A stretch of DNA of 64,000 nt from Pseudoxanthomonas sp. PXM02 (GCF_014851805.1 NZ_JACVAK010000004.1:62001-126000), one strand, 5' to 3'. Shown: positions 43,131 through 52,650, counted from the stretch's first letter. Made by a program: numbers and translations. The notes: a model not told the origin generated them from the sequence alone.

Positions 43131-44657
43131 CTAGCGGATGATGAAATCGATGAACCGCGCGACCTTCGAGTACGGCGGCTTCAGCAGGTCGCTGCCGGCG
43201 CGGCGCGGCTGCCACAGCACCGGCAGCGCCTTGCTCATCGCATCGAACCCCGAGCGACCGTGGTACGCGCCCATGCCGCTGGGGCCGATGCCGCCGAACG
43301 GCAGTGCGTTGATGCCGAAGTGCAGCACCGTGTCGTTGACGGTCACACCGCCGGCCAGCGTCGTGCGCAGGATCTTCTCCACCCGCGCGCGGTCGTGGCT
43401 GAAGGGGTACAACGCCAGCGGCCGGTCGTGCGCGTTGACGTAGGCCAGCGCTTCGTCCAGCGAGCCGACCGTGCGGATCGGCAGGATCGGGCCGAAGATC
43501 TCGTCCTGCATCACTTTCGCGTCGTCGCCCGGCTCGATCACCACGGTCGGTGCGAACAGGCGCTGCGCGCGGTCGTGCTTCGCCGCGAGCGGGATGACCT
43601 CATGGCCGCGCTGGCGCGCGTCGTCCAAGTAGCCGTCCAGGCGCGCGAACTGGCCGTCGTTGATGATGCGGGTGAAGTCGCCGGCGTCGGACAGATCGCC
43701 GTAGCGTGCAGCGACCTCGTCCCGCAACGCCTGCACCAGCGCGTCACGGCGTTGCGGGCCGACCAGGAGCACGTAGTCCGGCGCGATGCAGGTCTGCCCG
43801 CCGTTGAACCACTTGCCGGTCGCCAGTCGCGCCGCCGCCTGGTTCACGGGGAAATCGTCGCAGACGATGGCCGGCGACTTGCCGCCCAACTCCAGCGTCA
43901 ACGGCGTCAGGTTCGGCGCGGCGGCGGCCATCACCTTGCGGCCGACCGCGGTGGAGCCGGTGAACACCAGGTGGTCGAACGGCAATGCGGCGAACGCGCC
44001 CGCCACCTCGGCACCACCGGCGGCGACGCTGATGCGTTCCGGCGGGAAGACCTCGGCCAGCAGCGAGCGCAGGAAGGCGGTCGTGCGCGGCGTGTGTTCC
44101 GAAGGCTTCAGATAGACATGGTTGCCGGCGGCGATCGCGGTCGCCAGCGGAATCAGCGCCAGGTTGACCGGGTAATTCCACGGCGCGATCACGCCGACCA
44201 CGCCCACCGGTGCCTGCCGGATCTCGGCGCGCGCCGGCCAGAAGCGCCAGCCGACGCCGACACGCTTCGGTTTCATCCAGCGACGCAGGTGCGAGGCAAG
44301 GTGGTCGATCTCGTTGAGCACCGTCATGCCGTCGGCGATCAGCGTTTCATGGCGCGAGCGGTGGCCGAAATCGGCGGCGATGGTGTCGGCCATCTCCGGC
44401 AGTCGCCGCTTCAGCGCATCGCGCAGCCGCTGGAGGTCGTCGCGACGCTGCGCGTAGTCGGGCTTGCGCGCCTGCCAGGCCTCACGCAGTCGCTGCAGCG
44501 TGGGGGCCAGGTCGGCTACCGGCGTATCGCCGTCGGGCTCGGGTGCGTTGCTGGCGGGAGCGGAGGCATCGTCCGTCGTCGCCGCCGCGATCGCGGCGTT
44601 GGCAGCGGTGATGGCCGCATTGGCGGCGGTCGTGGCGGCGTGCGGGAAGGTCGTCAT
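43131..44657 (-). CDS. calB: Coniferyl aldehyde dehydrogenase
   Basis: 508 residues of the aldehyde dehydrogenase superfamily. It oxidises coniferyl aldehyde (a lignin-derived phenylpropanal) to ferulate with NAD(P)+. Motifs: VIAPWNYPVNL, VFTGSTAVGRKVMAAAAP, LELGGKSPAIV (catalytic Glu), NGGQTCIAPDYVL (catalytic Cys), and ALPFGGIGPSGMGAYHG. The first 45 residues are an Ala-rich repeat (AANAAI twice and AIAAATT) not seen in the family, so the true start may be further in. Divergent from the carbonic anhydrase gene. Confidence 0.9.
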   Translation of the reverse strand: MTTFPHAATTAANAAITAANAAIAAATTDDASAPASNAPEPDGDTPVADLAPTLQRLREAWQARKPDYAQRRDDLQRLRDALKRRLPEMADTIAADFGHRSRHETLIADGMTVLNEIDHLASHLRRWMKPKRVGVGWRFWPARAEIRQAPVGVVGVIAPWNYPVNLALIPLATAIAAGNHVYLKPSEHTPRTTAFLRSLLAEVFPPERISVAAGGAEVAGAFAALPFDHLVFTGSTAVGRKVMAAAAPNLTPLTLELGGKSPAIVCDDFPVNQAAARLATGKWFNGGQTCIAPDYVLLVGPQRRDALVQALRDEVAARYGDLSDAGDFTRIINDGQFARLDGYLDDARQRGHEVIPLAAKHDRAQRLFAPTVVIEPGDDAKVMQDEIFGPILPIRTVGSLDEALAYVNAHDRPLALYPFSHDRARVEKILRTTLAGGVTVNDTVLHFGINALPFGGIGPSGMGAYHGRSGFDAMSKALPVLWQPRRAGSDLLKPPYSKVARFIDFIIR

Positions 44658-44706
44658 GGGCCGAGTGTATGCCTTCCCTTTCGGGCCGGCGCACTACAAT
44701 CCCGGC

Positions 44707-45267
44707 ATGGATACGAAGATGACCGCCCTGCGCCCCTACCTTGACCGCTTTCCCGTCCTCGGGCCGCGTGTCTATGTCGACCCCGCCGCCACGGTGATCG
44801 GCGATGTCGAACTGGCCGAAGACGTCTCCGTCTGGCCGGGCACCATCCTGCGCGGCGACGTCAACTTCATCCGGGTCGGTGCGCGCACCAACGTGCAGGA
44901 CGGCACCATCGTCCACGTCAGCCACCACAGTCCGTACAACAAGGCCGGCTATCCCACGCTGATCGGCGCCGACGTCACCATCGGCCACGGCACCATCATC
45001 CATGCCTGCACTGTCGAGGACCTCTGCCTGATCGGCATGGGCGCCTGCATCCTCGACGGTGCGACGGTGAAAAAGTACGGTTTCCTCGGTGCCGGTGCGG
45101 TGCTGGGTCCGGGCAAGGTGGTCGGTGAAGCCGAGCTGTGGCTGGGCAATCCCGCCCGCTTCGCACGCAAGCTCACCGACAAGGAAATCGAGAGCCTGCA
45201 TTACTCGGCCGGCCACTACGTCAAGCTGAAAGACCGTTACCTGTCGCCAACATCCCCGACGGCATGA
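44707..45267 (+). CDS. Gamma-class carbonic anhydrase-like (hexapeptide repeat) protein
   Basis: 186 residues of left-handed beta helix repeats: VIGDVELAEDVSVWPGTILRGD, VGARTNVQDGTIVHV, LIGADVTIGHGTIIHACTVED, LIGMGACILDGATVKKYGFLG. Metal-binding His residues appear in HVSHHSPY and IGHGTIIH. Close to the YrdA/PaaY family whose members bind Zn or Fe and can hydrate CO2. A second ATG (MTALRPYL) 12 bases later is an alternative start. Stop overlaps ATGATG at the next region; the VOC gene follows. Confidence 0.9.
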   Translation: MDTKMTALRPYLDRFPVLGPRVYVDPAATVIGDVELAEDVSVWPGTILRGDVNFIRVGARTNVQDGTIVHVSHHSPYNKAGYPTLIGADVTIGHGTIIHACTVEDLCLIGMGACILDGATVKKYGFLGAGAVLGPGKVVGEAELWLGNPARFARKLTDKEIESLHYSAGHYVKLKDRYLSPTSPTA

Positions 45268-45305
45268 TGGCCGGCGGCGCGCCCCGCGCCGCCTGGGAGA
45301 AACAC

Positions 45306-45683
45306 ATGGCCTGGAAACCGGACGGCTACACCTCGGTGGCCCCGTATCTCGTGGTCGATGGCGCGCAGCGCACGATCGATTTCCTCAAGACCGTGTTCGG
45401 TGCCGAGCCGCTGCGGATGCATCCCATGGGCGACCGGCTGGGGCACGCGGAAGTCCGTATCGACGACACCGTGCTGATGCTGGCCGACCGCATGGATGGG
45501 TGGCCGCCCATCGCCAGCCACGTACATCTCTATGTACCCGACGTCGATGCGACCTGGGCGCGCGCACTGGAAGCGGGCGCGGAGCGTGTGCAGGCGCCGG
45601 GAGAGAAAGGCGACGGTGATCGCCGCGGCGGCTTCCGCGATGCCGGCGGCACCACCTGGTGGATTTCCACCCAGGTGGCGTAG
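45306..45683 (+). CDS. VOC-superfamily protein (glyoxalase/PhnB-like)
   Basis: 125 residues. The pattern VAPYLVVDGAQRTIDFLKTVFGAEPL then HAEVRIDDTVLMLADR and HVHLYVPDVDATWARALEAGAERV fits a PhnB-like vicinal-oxygen-chelate fold, ending in FRDAGGTTWWISTQ. Metal-dependent isomerase or dioxygenase activity is possible; substrate unknown. ATG 45306 has GGGAGA upstream; an ATG overlapping the carbonic anhydrase stop would add 14 residues. Likely co-transcribed with the carbonic anhydrase gene. Confidence 0.85.
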   Translation: MAWKPDGYTSVAPYLVVDGAQRTIDFLKTVFGAEPLRMHPMGDRLGHAEVRIDDTVLMLADRMDGWPPIASHVHLYVPDVDATWARALEAGAERVQAPGEKGDGDRRGGFRDAGGTTWWISTQVA

Positions 45684-45689
45684 CGCGGG

Positions 45690-46334
45690 TCAGCGCGTGC
45701 GCGACGGCGGCAGCCACCGTTCCAGCACATGGAACGCGAACGCGGTGGCGAGCGCGGCGGCCAGGATGACCACCAGCGTGATGCTGACCTGTCCGTAGCC
45801 CAGCTTGTCCGCATTGAGGAAGGGATACGGGTACCAGCCCGTCAGTGCGCCGTGCACCATCGTGTAGGCCAGCCATGCCGTCGGCCAGATGAAAGCGAGC
45901 GCGATGGTGCCCATGTCCACCCGCGGTCGCGGACCCAGCAGCAGCCAGCCGACCAGCGTCCACACCGGCGAGAACTGGTGGAAGCCGGCATTGATCCACA
46001 CGCCGATGCCGACCGGATGGATCAGTCCCGCCAGCAACGTCGCGGACACCACGCCCGTCACTGCGATGCCCAGCAGTCCATCCAGCCGCAGTACGCGCCA
46101 GAATTTGCCGTCGCGTTGCGGATCGATGACCAGGGTGATCGCCGCGGCAAGCACCAGCAGATTGCTTTGCACGGTGAAGTAGCTGAAGAAGCGCAGCAGC
46201 CGTGTCGGTAGCGGCACCGGTGCCGCGGAGGGCGCGGTGTTCACGTCCGCGCCGCCCGCGAGCAGCAGTACCAGCTGGGCGATCACGGTGGCGGCGATCG
46301 CCACGGCGAGGATCAGGTTCCAGATCCGCTGCAT
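45690..46334 (-). CDS. Pr6Pr-family membrane protein
   Basis: 214 residues with six hydrophobic helices (about 5-27, 44-66, 77-100, 120-140, 150-172, 178-200). Features FFSYFTVQSNLLVLAAAITL, LDGLLGIAVTGVV, HPVGIGVWINAGFHQFSPVWTLVGWLL and WPTAWLAYTMVHGALTGWYPYPFLN are characteristic of the FAR-17a/AIG1-like Pr6Pr family. Function unknown. Convergent with the VOC gene. Confidence 0.85.
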   Translation of the reverse strand: MQRIWNLILAVAIAATVIAQLVLLLAGGADVNTAPSAAPVPLPTRLLRFFSYFTVQSNLLVLAAAITLVIDPQRDGKFWRVLRLDGLLGIAVTGVVSATLLAGLIHPVGIGVWINAGFHQFSPVWTLVGWLLLGPRPRVDMGTIALAFIWPTAWLAYTMVHGALTGWYPYPFLNADKLGYGQVSITLVVILAAALATAFAFHVLERWLPPSRTR

Positions 46335-46344
46335 GCGGCGTCTC

Positions 46345-46629
46345 CTAGGGAGGGGAAGCGGTGACCGGGGCGGTGGCGCGTTCGAGCGCGGCCAGCAGCG
46401 CCATCGCGTCCTGCCAGCTGGCGCCGCACATGTCGGCGCCGGGCTTCAGCGTGCCGCAGAACGCCGGGCGCTCGGGCTTGCCAAACAGCCGGCAGCGCAA
46501 GGCTTCGTCCAGCTGCACGCATGGCACACCGGCCGGCTTGCCCTGCGGCATGCCCGGGATCGGCGAGGTGATCGACGGCGCGGTACAGCAGGCGGCGCAA
46601 CCGGATCGACAGGAGAAGGCGGTATTCAC
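46345..46629 (-). CDS. YkgJ-family cysteine-cluster protein
   Basis: 94 residues with a metal-binding cysteine cluster: CRSGCAACC near the N-terminus, [17 protein letters not shown] and CGASW. Fits the UPF0153/YkgJ family, thought to bind Zn or an Fe-S centre. The start is a GTG at 46629. Ends 10 bases before the Pr6Pr gene start; probably one transcript. Role unknown. Confidence 0.85.
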   Translation of the reverse strand: MNTAFSCRSGCAACCTAPSITSPIPGMPQGKPAGVPCVQLDEALRCRLFGKPERPAFCGTLKPGADMCGASWQDAMALLAALERATAPVTASPP

Positions 46630-46710
46630 GATGACGCGCAGTGTAGGGCCTGTCGTGGCTGGGCAAGGATGGCGTTCGCGGCTAAAGTCGCGGGGTACAG
46701 GGGATCACGC

Positions 46711-47217
46711 ATGGAAAGCGCCAACCAGCACGCCAATCCGTATGCCGCACCCGCGCCCATCGCCGAGATTCCGGCCGGCACGGCGCCGCTGGTGCCGGGC
46801 AGCCGTGCGGTGCGGCTGGGCGCGGTGATCGTGGACAACCTGATGATCACGATCCTGCTGTTGCCGGCCTATCTGCTTCTGCTGGAAGACCTGTCCCGGT
46901 GGACGGAGGTGCTGGTGCCCGCGGCCTGGATCGGGACGCCGCTGGGCATCGCGCTGGTCATCCTCAATATCGTCCTGCTGGTGCGCGACGGACAAACGCT
47001 TGCGAAACGCTGGTTCGGCCTGCGCGTGGTCCGCCCCGACGGCACGCGGTGCGGCGCCGCCCGACTGCTGGGCCTGCGCTATGTCATTCCGATGATCATC
47101 AGCGCCATTCCCTGCATCGGGCATCTGTTCTCGTTGATCGATCCCCTGATGATCTTCAGCGAGGATCGCCGCTGCCTGCACGACCGGATGGCCGACACGA
47201 TCGTGGTGCAGGCCTGA
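46711..47217 (+). CDS. RDD-family membrane protein 1 (MoxR operon)
   Basis: 168 residues. The RDD pattern is visible in SRAVRLGAVIVDNLMITI (R..A..iD), then two more helices (about 75-98 and 125-145) and DRRCLHDRMADTIVVQA, the usual RDD ending (ClhD..AgT). RDD proteins are small, poorly understood membrane proteins, some linked to ion or lipid transport. First gene of the seven-gene operon. Its TGA overlaps the next start by one base (TGATG). Confidence 0.85.
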   Translation: MESANQHANPYAAPAPIAEIPAGTAPLVPGSRAVRLGAVIVDNLMITILLLPAYLLLLEDLSRWTEVLVPAAWIGTPLGIALVILNIVLLVRDGQTLAKRWFGLRVVRPDGTRCGAARLLGLRYVIPMIISAIPCIGHLFSLIDPLMIFSEDRRCLHDRMADTIVVQA

Positions 47218-47897
47218 TGCTGGATACCTACCGCGAAGTGGTCACGCCCGAAGGCGTCGGCCTGCACCTGCCGGCCGCCGGACCGGTGCCGCGCGCGTTG
47301 GCATGGGGCATCGACCTGGCGATCCGCCTCGGCATCGTCATGGTCATGGCGATATTCCTCACCCTACTGGGGAAAGTGGGCGAGGGCCTGCACCTGATCG
47401 TGATGTTCCTGCTGTTCTGGGCTTATCCGATCGTGCTGGAATCGGTCTGGCGCGGACAGACGCCCGGCAAGAAGGCGCTGGGGTTGCGCGTGGTGGCGGC
47501 CGATGGCGCGCCGGTAGGCTGGCTGGCGGCGATCACGCGCAATCTGCTGCGGACCGTCGACATGCTGCCCTTCGGCTACGCGACCGGGCTGGTCGCCTGC
47601 CTGGCCGATCCTTACGCACGCCGGCTCGGCGACATGGTGGCCGGCACGCTGGTCGTGCATGTCGAACGCGAGCCCAGCCATGTGCCCGCGCCGGTCAACA
47701 CGGTATTCGTGCCCCCGGCGCAACTGCTGCCGGAAGAACAGGGCGCGATCGTCGCGTTCGGCGAGCGCGCGCCGCAGCTGACGGCCTCGCGCCAGGAGGA
47801 ACTGGCCAATCTCGCCCAGCCGATCACCGCCGCCCAGGGGCAGGCGGGCGTGCAGCGGCTGTACGGCATGGCCAACTGGCTGTTGGGGCGTCGATGA
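47217..47897 (+). CDS. RDD-family membrane protein 2 (MoxR operon)
   Basis: 226 residues. VPRALAWGIDLAIRLG (RDD motif), helices at about 35-55 and 62-80, and ARRLGDMVAGTLVVHVER (RDD ending), plus a cytoplasmic tail of 70 residues (EREPSHVPAPVNTVFV..., then LTASRQEELANLAQPIT). The middle segment WRGQTPGKKALGLRVVAADGAPVGW is the typical RDD loop. ATG overlaps the stop of gene 1, and its own stop overlaps the SpoIIM gene (ATGA). Confidence 0.87.
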   Translation: MLDTYREVVTPEGVGLHLPAAGPVPRALAWGIDLAIRLGIVMVMAIFLTLLGKVGEGLHLIVMFLLFWAYPIVLESVWRGQTPGKKALGLRVVAADGAPVGWLAAITRNLLRTVDMLPFGYATGLVACLADPYARRLGDMVAGTLVVHVEREPSHVPAPVNTVFVPPAQLLPEEQGAIVAFGERAPQLTASRQEELANLAQPITAAQGQAGVQRLYGMANWLLGRR

Positions 47898-48892
47898 GGC
47901 AGGAACAGTTCGTCGCCCGCCACCAGGCGGAATGGCTCGCCTTCGAATCGTGGCTGCATGCGCGCGGCGACAACGCGCGGCGCGCCCGTCGCGAGCGCAA
48001 CGCCGGCGAGCTGACCGACGAGGACGTGCCGGCGCGCTACCGGCGCATCTGCCAGCATCTCGCGCTGGCGCGCCGCCGCGGTTACAGCCCGATGGTGGTG
48101 GATCGCCTGCAGGCGCTGATGCAGGGCGGGCATGGTGTGCTGTACCGCACGCCGCCGCCGCGCTGGCAGCGTGCGGTGCGCTTCCTGCTGGCGGAGTTCC
48201 CGCGGCTGGTACGCAGCGAGGCCGGCTGCATGTGGGTGGCGGCGGCGGTGTTCGTGTTCCCGCTGGTGCTGATGTTCGTGCTGCTGCAGTTCCGGCCGGA
48301 GCTGGTGTACAGCATCGCGTCGCCCGAGCAGGTGGCGATGTACGAACGCATGTACGACCCCAGCGACCCGAGTCATGCGCTCGGCCGCGAGAGCGGCAGC
48401 GACTGGCAGATGTTCGGCCTCTACATCTGGAACAACATCAGCATCGGCCTGAAGACCTTTGCCGGGGGACTGGTGGCAGGCATCGGTGCGCTGGTCGTGC
48501 TGATCGTCAACGGCATCGGCATCGGCACCGTGTTCGGCCATCTGCAGCAGATCGGTTACGGCGATCCGCTGTGGCGTTTCGTGTGCGGGCACGCGCCGTT
48601 CGAACTGACGGCCATCGTGCTGGCGGGCGGCGCCGGACTTCGCCTCGGCCTGAGCCTGGTGGCTCCGGGACAGCGAAGCCGAATAGATGCGTTGGCCGTC
48701 GCCGGCGTGAAGGGCGCAAAGCTGTGCCTGGGCGTGGCCTTCATGCTGCTGGTGGCGGCGTTCATCGAAGCCTTCTGGTCGTCGACGCAGTCGATTCCGG
48801 CCGCGGTGAAGTACAGCGTGTCCGGCGTGCTGTGGACGCTGGTGGCGGTGTGGCTGGGCGTCGCCGGACGCGGGGTGGCCGATGAGGATTGA
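47894..48892 (+). CDS. SpoIIM-domain (stage II sporulation protein M-like) membrane protein
   Basis: 332 residues. A cytoplasmic, charged N-terminus (1-95) precedes six hydrophobic helices: about 108-128, 170-195, 200-222, 240-262, 275-297 and 300-320. The segment NNISIGLKTFAGGLVAGIGALVVLIVNGIGIG is characteristic of the SpoIIM family. This is a non-sporulating Gram-negative, so the domain is used in another context, the MoxR-associated operon. Overlaps both neighbours (ATGA at 47894; 11 bases with the next gene). Confidence 0.9.
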   Translation: MRQEQFVARHQAEWLAFESWLHARGDNARRARRERNAGELTDEDVPARYRRICQHLALARRRGYSPMVVDRLQALMQGGHGVLYRTPPPRWQRAVRFLLAEFPRLVRSEAGCMWVAAAVFVFPLVLMFVLLQFRPELVYSIASPEQVAMYERMYDPSDPSHALGRESGSDWQMFGLYIWNNISIGLKTFAGGLVAGIGALVVLIVNGIGIGTVFGHLQQIGYGDPLWRFVCGHAPFELTAIVLAGGAGLRLGLSLVAPGQRSRIDALAVAGVKGAKLCLGVAFMLLVAAFIEAFWSSTQSIPAAVKYSVSGVLWTLVAVWLGVAGRGVADED

Positions 48893-50456
48893 ACAGCTCA
48901 CCGTCCGCCTGCGTGCGCGCTCGGACTGGGAGGCCATCGAGCTCGGCATGGCGCTGGTGCGCCGGCATGCCGGCGCCATCTGGAAGCCGTGGCTGTGGCT
49001 GACGCTGCCGGTGTTCGCGCTGCTGAACCTGGGCGCCTGGTGGATCGACCAGTTCTGGCTGGCCGCGCTGGTGATGTGGTGGCTGAAGCCGGCGTTCGAC
49101 CGCATCCCGCTGTACGTCATGTCGCGCGCGGTGTTCGGCAGCGTGCCGGGCACGCGCGAAACCCTGCGTGCGCAGCTGGGATGGGGTTTGCGCACGCTGC
49201 CGCACCTGCTCACCTGGCGCCGCCTCAGTCCGGTGCGCTCGCTGTATATGCCGATCGACCTGCTGGAAGGCGTGCAGGGCGAGCGCCTGCGCCAGCGTCG
49301 CCGCGTGCTGGGCGGTCAGGCCTACGGCACGGCAATTCTGCTGACCTGGATCTGCCTGCTGTTCCAGGGTGCCCTGGTGCTGGGCGGCGTCCTGGCCGTG
49401 GTGATGTACCTGCCGCAGGACCTGCTGCCGGACAGCATGCAGGCGGCATTCCGGATAGTGGCCATCGAATGGCCGGTCTGGCTGGAGCTGGCGTGGAACG
49501 TGCTGGTCTGGGCCGCGATCAGCGTGGTCGAACCGTTCTACGTCGGCGCCGGCTTCGGCCTGTACCTCAACCGGCGCACGCAGATCGAGGCCTGGGATCT
49601 GGAGATCGTGTTCCGCAAGCTGCGCGCGCGACTGGCCGCGGCCGCACCGCTCGTGCTGGTCGTCGCAGTGGGCATGAGCATGAGCGGCGTCGCGGATGCG
49701 CAGGAGCGTCACGGTGCGCCGCCGGTCGCGTCGGCGCCCACCGCGGAGGACGCGGAAGAGGACGAAGGGAAGCCGACGCCGCCGACCCTGCCGATCGTGT
49801 TCGGCGACCAGCGCGTCGACGATCGTGCCTTCCGCAAGGCCGCTGACGAGGCCTATCGCGATCCGTTGCTCGGCCGCGAGCACGTGCAGTCCGGTTGGGA
49901 GCGCCGCAACCCTGCCGATAAGAAGCCCGAGCAGGCACGGAATCCCGACAGCGCCCTGCTCGGTGGCATCGGCGCAGTGTTGGCGTTCATCGGTGAATGG
50001 GGCTTGTGGATCGTGGTCGGCGTGCTGGTGCTGGCCCTGCTGGTCACCGTGCGCTACTGGTGGCCGTGGATGCGCGGTATCGCCCGGCCTGCGGCGTTTG
50101 CGCCGGAAGCCCCGCAGACCGATGCCCTGGTGTTGCCGGAGGCGCTGCCCGACGACATCGGCACCGCGGCGCGCGCCCTGTGGCGCGACGGTCGTCCGCG
50201 CCATGCGCTGGCGCTGCTCTACCGGGCAAGCGTGGACAGCATGAGCCAGCGCGCCGACATCGTGCTGCCGCCGGGTGCGACCGAAGCCGAATGCCTGCGC
50301 GCGTCGCGACGCATGCCGCAGGCGGAGGATCGCCAGGTCTTCGCGCGCATCGTGCGCATCTGGCAGTACGCGGCTTACGGCGAACGGCTGCCTGGCGACG
50401 ACGAGTTCGATGCGCTGGTCGGCGAGCTGCAGCAGCGTTACGGGTGGGCCGCATGA
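48882..50456 (+). CDS. Membrane protein with C-terminal DUF4129 domain
   Basis: 524 residues. Several hydrophobic helices lie in the first half (about 38-60, 63-80, 148-175, 198-225, 262-280), then a Pro/Glu-rich segment of about 60 residues (APTAEDAEEDEGKPTPPTLP), one membrane helix at about 370-392 and a soluble C-terminal DUF4129 domain (TAARALWRDGRPRHALALLYRASVDSM to LVGELQQRYGWAA). DUF4129 often accompanies MoxR/DUF58/DUF4350 genes and transglutaminases. Stop overlaps the next start (ATGA). Confidence 0.85.
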   Translation: MRIEQLTVRLRARSDWEAIELGMALVRRHAGAIWKPWLWLTLPVFALLNLGAWWIDQFWLAALVMWWLKPAFDRIPLYVMSRAVFGSVPGTRETLRAQLGWGLRTLPHLLTWRRLSPVRSLYMPIDLLEGVQGERLRQRRRVLGGQAYGTAILLTWICLLFQGALVLGGVLAVVMYLPQDLLPDSMQAAFRIVAIEWPVWLELAWNVLVWAAISVVEPFYVGAGFGLYLNRRTQIEAWDLEIVFRKLRARLAAAAPLVLVVAVGMSMSGVADAQERHGAPPVASAPTAEDAEEDEGKPTPPTLPIVFGDQRVDDRAFRKAADEAYRDPLLGREHVQSGWERRNPADKKPEQARNPDSALLGGIGAVLAFIGEWGLWIVVGVLVLALLVTVRYWWPWMRGIARPAAFAPEAPQTDALVLPEALPDDIGTAARALWRDGRPRHALALLYRASVDSMSQRADIVLPPGATEAECLRASRRMPQAEDRQVFARIVRIWQYAAYGERLPGDDEFDALVGELQQRYGWAA

Positions 50457-51652
50457 CCGCCGCGCGCCGCAATGGTCGCGTGGTGGGCGCGGGCGTGCTC
50501 CTCCTGCTGGTGGTGCTGGCGCTGCTCGGCGCGTGGTTCCGGCACACGTTCCATCGCGTCGACAAGACGCTGCATCTGCCGCCCTCCGGCGAGGCCGCGT
50601 ACAACCCGTTGTACGCGCTGGCGAAAACACTGGAAGCCGACGGCGTGAAGGTCAACGCGCGCCAGCGGCTGATGCTGGACGACAACGCACTCGGACGCAG
50701 CGACACGCTGCTGCTGTTCAACGATCCACGCGCGCTGTCGCCGCCGGAGGCCGAGCGGCTGCTTGCCTGGGTGGAGGACGGTGGCCATCTGCTGATCCGG
50801 ACGCCGCTGTACTCGCCGGGCGAAGACACCGCGGGGGAGGATGCACCGCAATCGGTGATGCTGGACCTGCTGTCGGCATGGCTGGTGGACGAGACGCCGT
50901 CATGCGAGGACTTCCAGGTGGAAGGCGAGGATCATCACGTGGAGTTCTGCCGCGGCCGCCGCTTCGCCTTCGACCAGGTGGTGCCCGAACTGGCGTGGGG
51001 CGACCTGCAGGGCGGCTACGTCTATGCCCGCCTCGCCGTGGGGAAGGGTCACGTCGACGTGCTGGCCGATTTCGATTTCCTCGCCAATACGGGCGCGCGC
51101 GGCTTCATGCAGGAAGCGCTGGACGCGCCGCCGAACGGTGGCCTGCGCGATGGCCCGCACCGCGCGCTCGCGCGGCAGGTGCTGGCCCCCAACTATCGCC
51201 AGGGCACCATGCACCTGGTCTATGCGGCCGAGATGCCGTCGCTGTGGCGCACGCTGTACCTGCACGGCTGGATGGTGTGGGCGCCGCTGCTGCTCGCGCT
51301 CGCGGCCTGGCTGTGGATGCGCATGCAGCGGTTCGGCCCGGCGTTGCCGTCGCCCGCCGGCGAGCGCCGTTCGTTGCTCGAGCATGTGCGCGCCAGCGGC
51401 GAGCATCTCTATCGTTATGGCCGCGGCGTCATGCTGTATGCCGCCGTGCGGCAGGCCTTCCTCGCGCGCCTGCGCCGCCGCGATCCGGTCGCCGCCGCAC
51501 TCACCGGCGAGCCGCAGATCGTTGCCATCGCCGAGCGCACCGGCCAGCCCGCCGAGCGCATCCGCACCGCCCTCAATGTTCCTGCCTCGCACGACCGGCA
51601 GGCATTCCGTGACCGCATCTCCCTGCTGATCCAACTGAGAAACCGCCTATGA
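50453..51652 (+). CDS. DUF4350 domain membrane protein (MoxR operon)
   Basis: 399 residues: an N-terminal membrane helix (9-30), a DUF4350 domain (SGEAAYNPLYALAKTLEADGVKV, LLLFNDPRALSPPEAERLLAWVEDGGHLLIRTP, resembling a Rossmann-like GATase fold) of about 230 residues in the periplasm, a second helix near 285-305 (WAPLLLALAAWLWMRM), and a cytoplasmic C-terminal domain. The start ATG is the overlapping ATGA with the DUF4129 gene. Function unknown; consistently linked to MoxR operons. Confidence 0.85.
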   Translation: MTAARRNGRVVGAGVLLLLVVLALLGAWFRHTFHRVDKTLHLPPSGEAAYNPLYALAKTLEADGVKVNARQRLMLDDNALGRSDTLLLFNDPRALSPPEAERLLAWVEDGGHLLIRTPLYSPGEDTAGEDAPQSVMLDLLSAWLVDETPSCEDFQVEGEDHHVEFCRGRRFAFDQVVPELAWGDLQGGYVYARLAVGKGHVDVLADFDFLANTGARGFMQEALDAPPNGGLRDGPHRALARQVLAPNYRQGTMHLVYAAEMPSLWRTLYLHGWMVWAPLLLALAAWLWMRMQRFGPALPSPAGERRSLLEHVRASGEHLYRYGRGVMLYAAVRQAFLARLRRRDPVAAALTGEPQIVAIAERTGQPAERIRTALNVPASHDRQAFRDRISLLIQLRNRL

Positions 51653-52650
51653 ACGACGAGACCGCCGCCGCGCCGCCCGCGCTTCCGCCGACGCCCGGCA
51701 ACGCGCTGTCCCAGCGCGTCGAGGCCGTGCGCGAGGAAGTGTCCAAGGCCTTCATTGGCCAGCCCGACGTGCTGGACCAGATCCTGATCGCACTGCTGGC
51801 CGGCGGCCACGTACTCATCGAGGGCGTGCCCGGCCTCGGCAAGACGCTGCTGGTCCGCGCGCTGGCGCAGGCGCTGGAGCTGAGCTACGCGCGCGTGCAG
51901 TTCACGTCCGACCTGATGCCCAGCGATGTCAGCGGCCACGCGGTGTACGACCCGAAGACCGAGAGTTTCCAGATCCGACGCGGTCCGGTGTTCACCAATA
52001 TCCTGCTGGCCGACGAAATCAACCGCGCACCCGCGAAGACGCAGTCGGCCCTGCTGGAAGTGATGCAGGAAGGCCAGGTGACCATCGAAGGCAAATCGTT
52101 CGAGCTGTCGCCGCCCTTCATCGCGCTGGCCACGCAGAACCCGGTGGAACAGGAAGGCACGTACCCGCTGCCGGAAGCACAGCTCGACCGCTTCCTGCTG
52201 AAAGTGCTGATCGACTACCCCGCGCTGGACGACGAGAAGCGCATGGTCGACGCGATCACCACCGGCCGCACCGCCGCCGACTTCGATCTGTCGCAGGTCA
52301 AGCGCGTCGTGGGCGCCGCCGATATCGCGGCCATGCAGCGCGAGACCGCGGCCGTGCGCGTGGATCCGGAAGTGATCGACTACGCGGTGCGCATCGTCGC
52401 CGCCACCCGCAAGTGGCCGGGCATCGCGCTGGGCGCGGGTCCGCGCGGCAGCATCGCACTGGTGCGCGCGGCACGCGCGCAGGCGGTGCTGCAGGGGCGC
52501 GATTTCGTCACGCCGGACGACGTGCGCGACATCGCCCGCCCGGCGCTCCGCCATCGCATCACCCTCGCCCCCGAACTGCAGATCGAAGGGCAGTCGCCGG
52601 ACGATGCGTTGCGTGCGCTGCTGGCGAAAGTAGACGCGCCGCGTAAATGA
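51649..52650 (+). CDS. MoxR-family AAA+ ATPase
   Basis: 333 residues. Walker A GVPGLGKT near 64-71, Walker B and sensor NILLADEINRAPAKTQSALLEVMQEGQVT, sensor 1 ALATQNPVEQEGTYPLPEAQLDRFL (MoxR signature), and the helical lid with GPRGSIALVRAARAQAVLQGR. MoxR ATPases act as chaperones that mature or remodel partner proteins, often with VWA or DUF58 proteins. Starts within the stop codon of the DUF4350 gene (ATGA) and ends overlapping DUF58. Confidence 0.95.
   Translation: MNDETAAAPPALPPTPGNALSQRVEAVREEVSKAFIGQPDVLDQILIALLAGGHVLIEGVPGLGKTLLVRALAQALELSYARVQFTSDLMPSDVSGHAVYDPKTESFQIRRGPVFTNILLADEINRAPAKTQSALLEVMQEGQVTIEGKSFELSPPFIALATQNPVEQEGTYPLPEAQLDRFLLKVLIDYPALDDEKRMVDAITTGRTAADFDLSQVKRVVGAADIAAMQRETAAVRVDPEVIDYAVRIVAATRKWPGIALGAGPRGSIALVRAARAQAVLQGRDFVTPDDVRDIARPALRHRITLAPELQIEGQSPDDALRALLAKVDAPRK

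Noticed and set aside
40983-44744. 1253-codon plus-strand frame
   Set aside because: Antisense to the efflux pump and aldehyde dehydrogenase genes; no signal, no domains.
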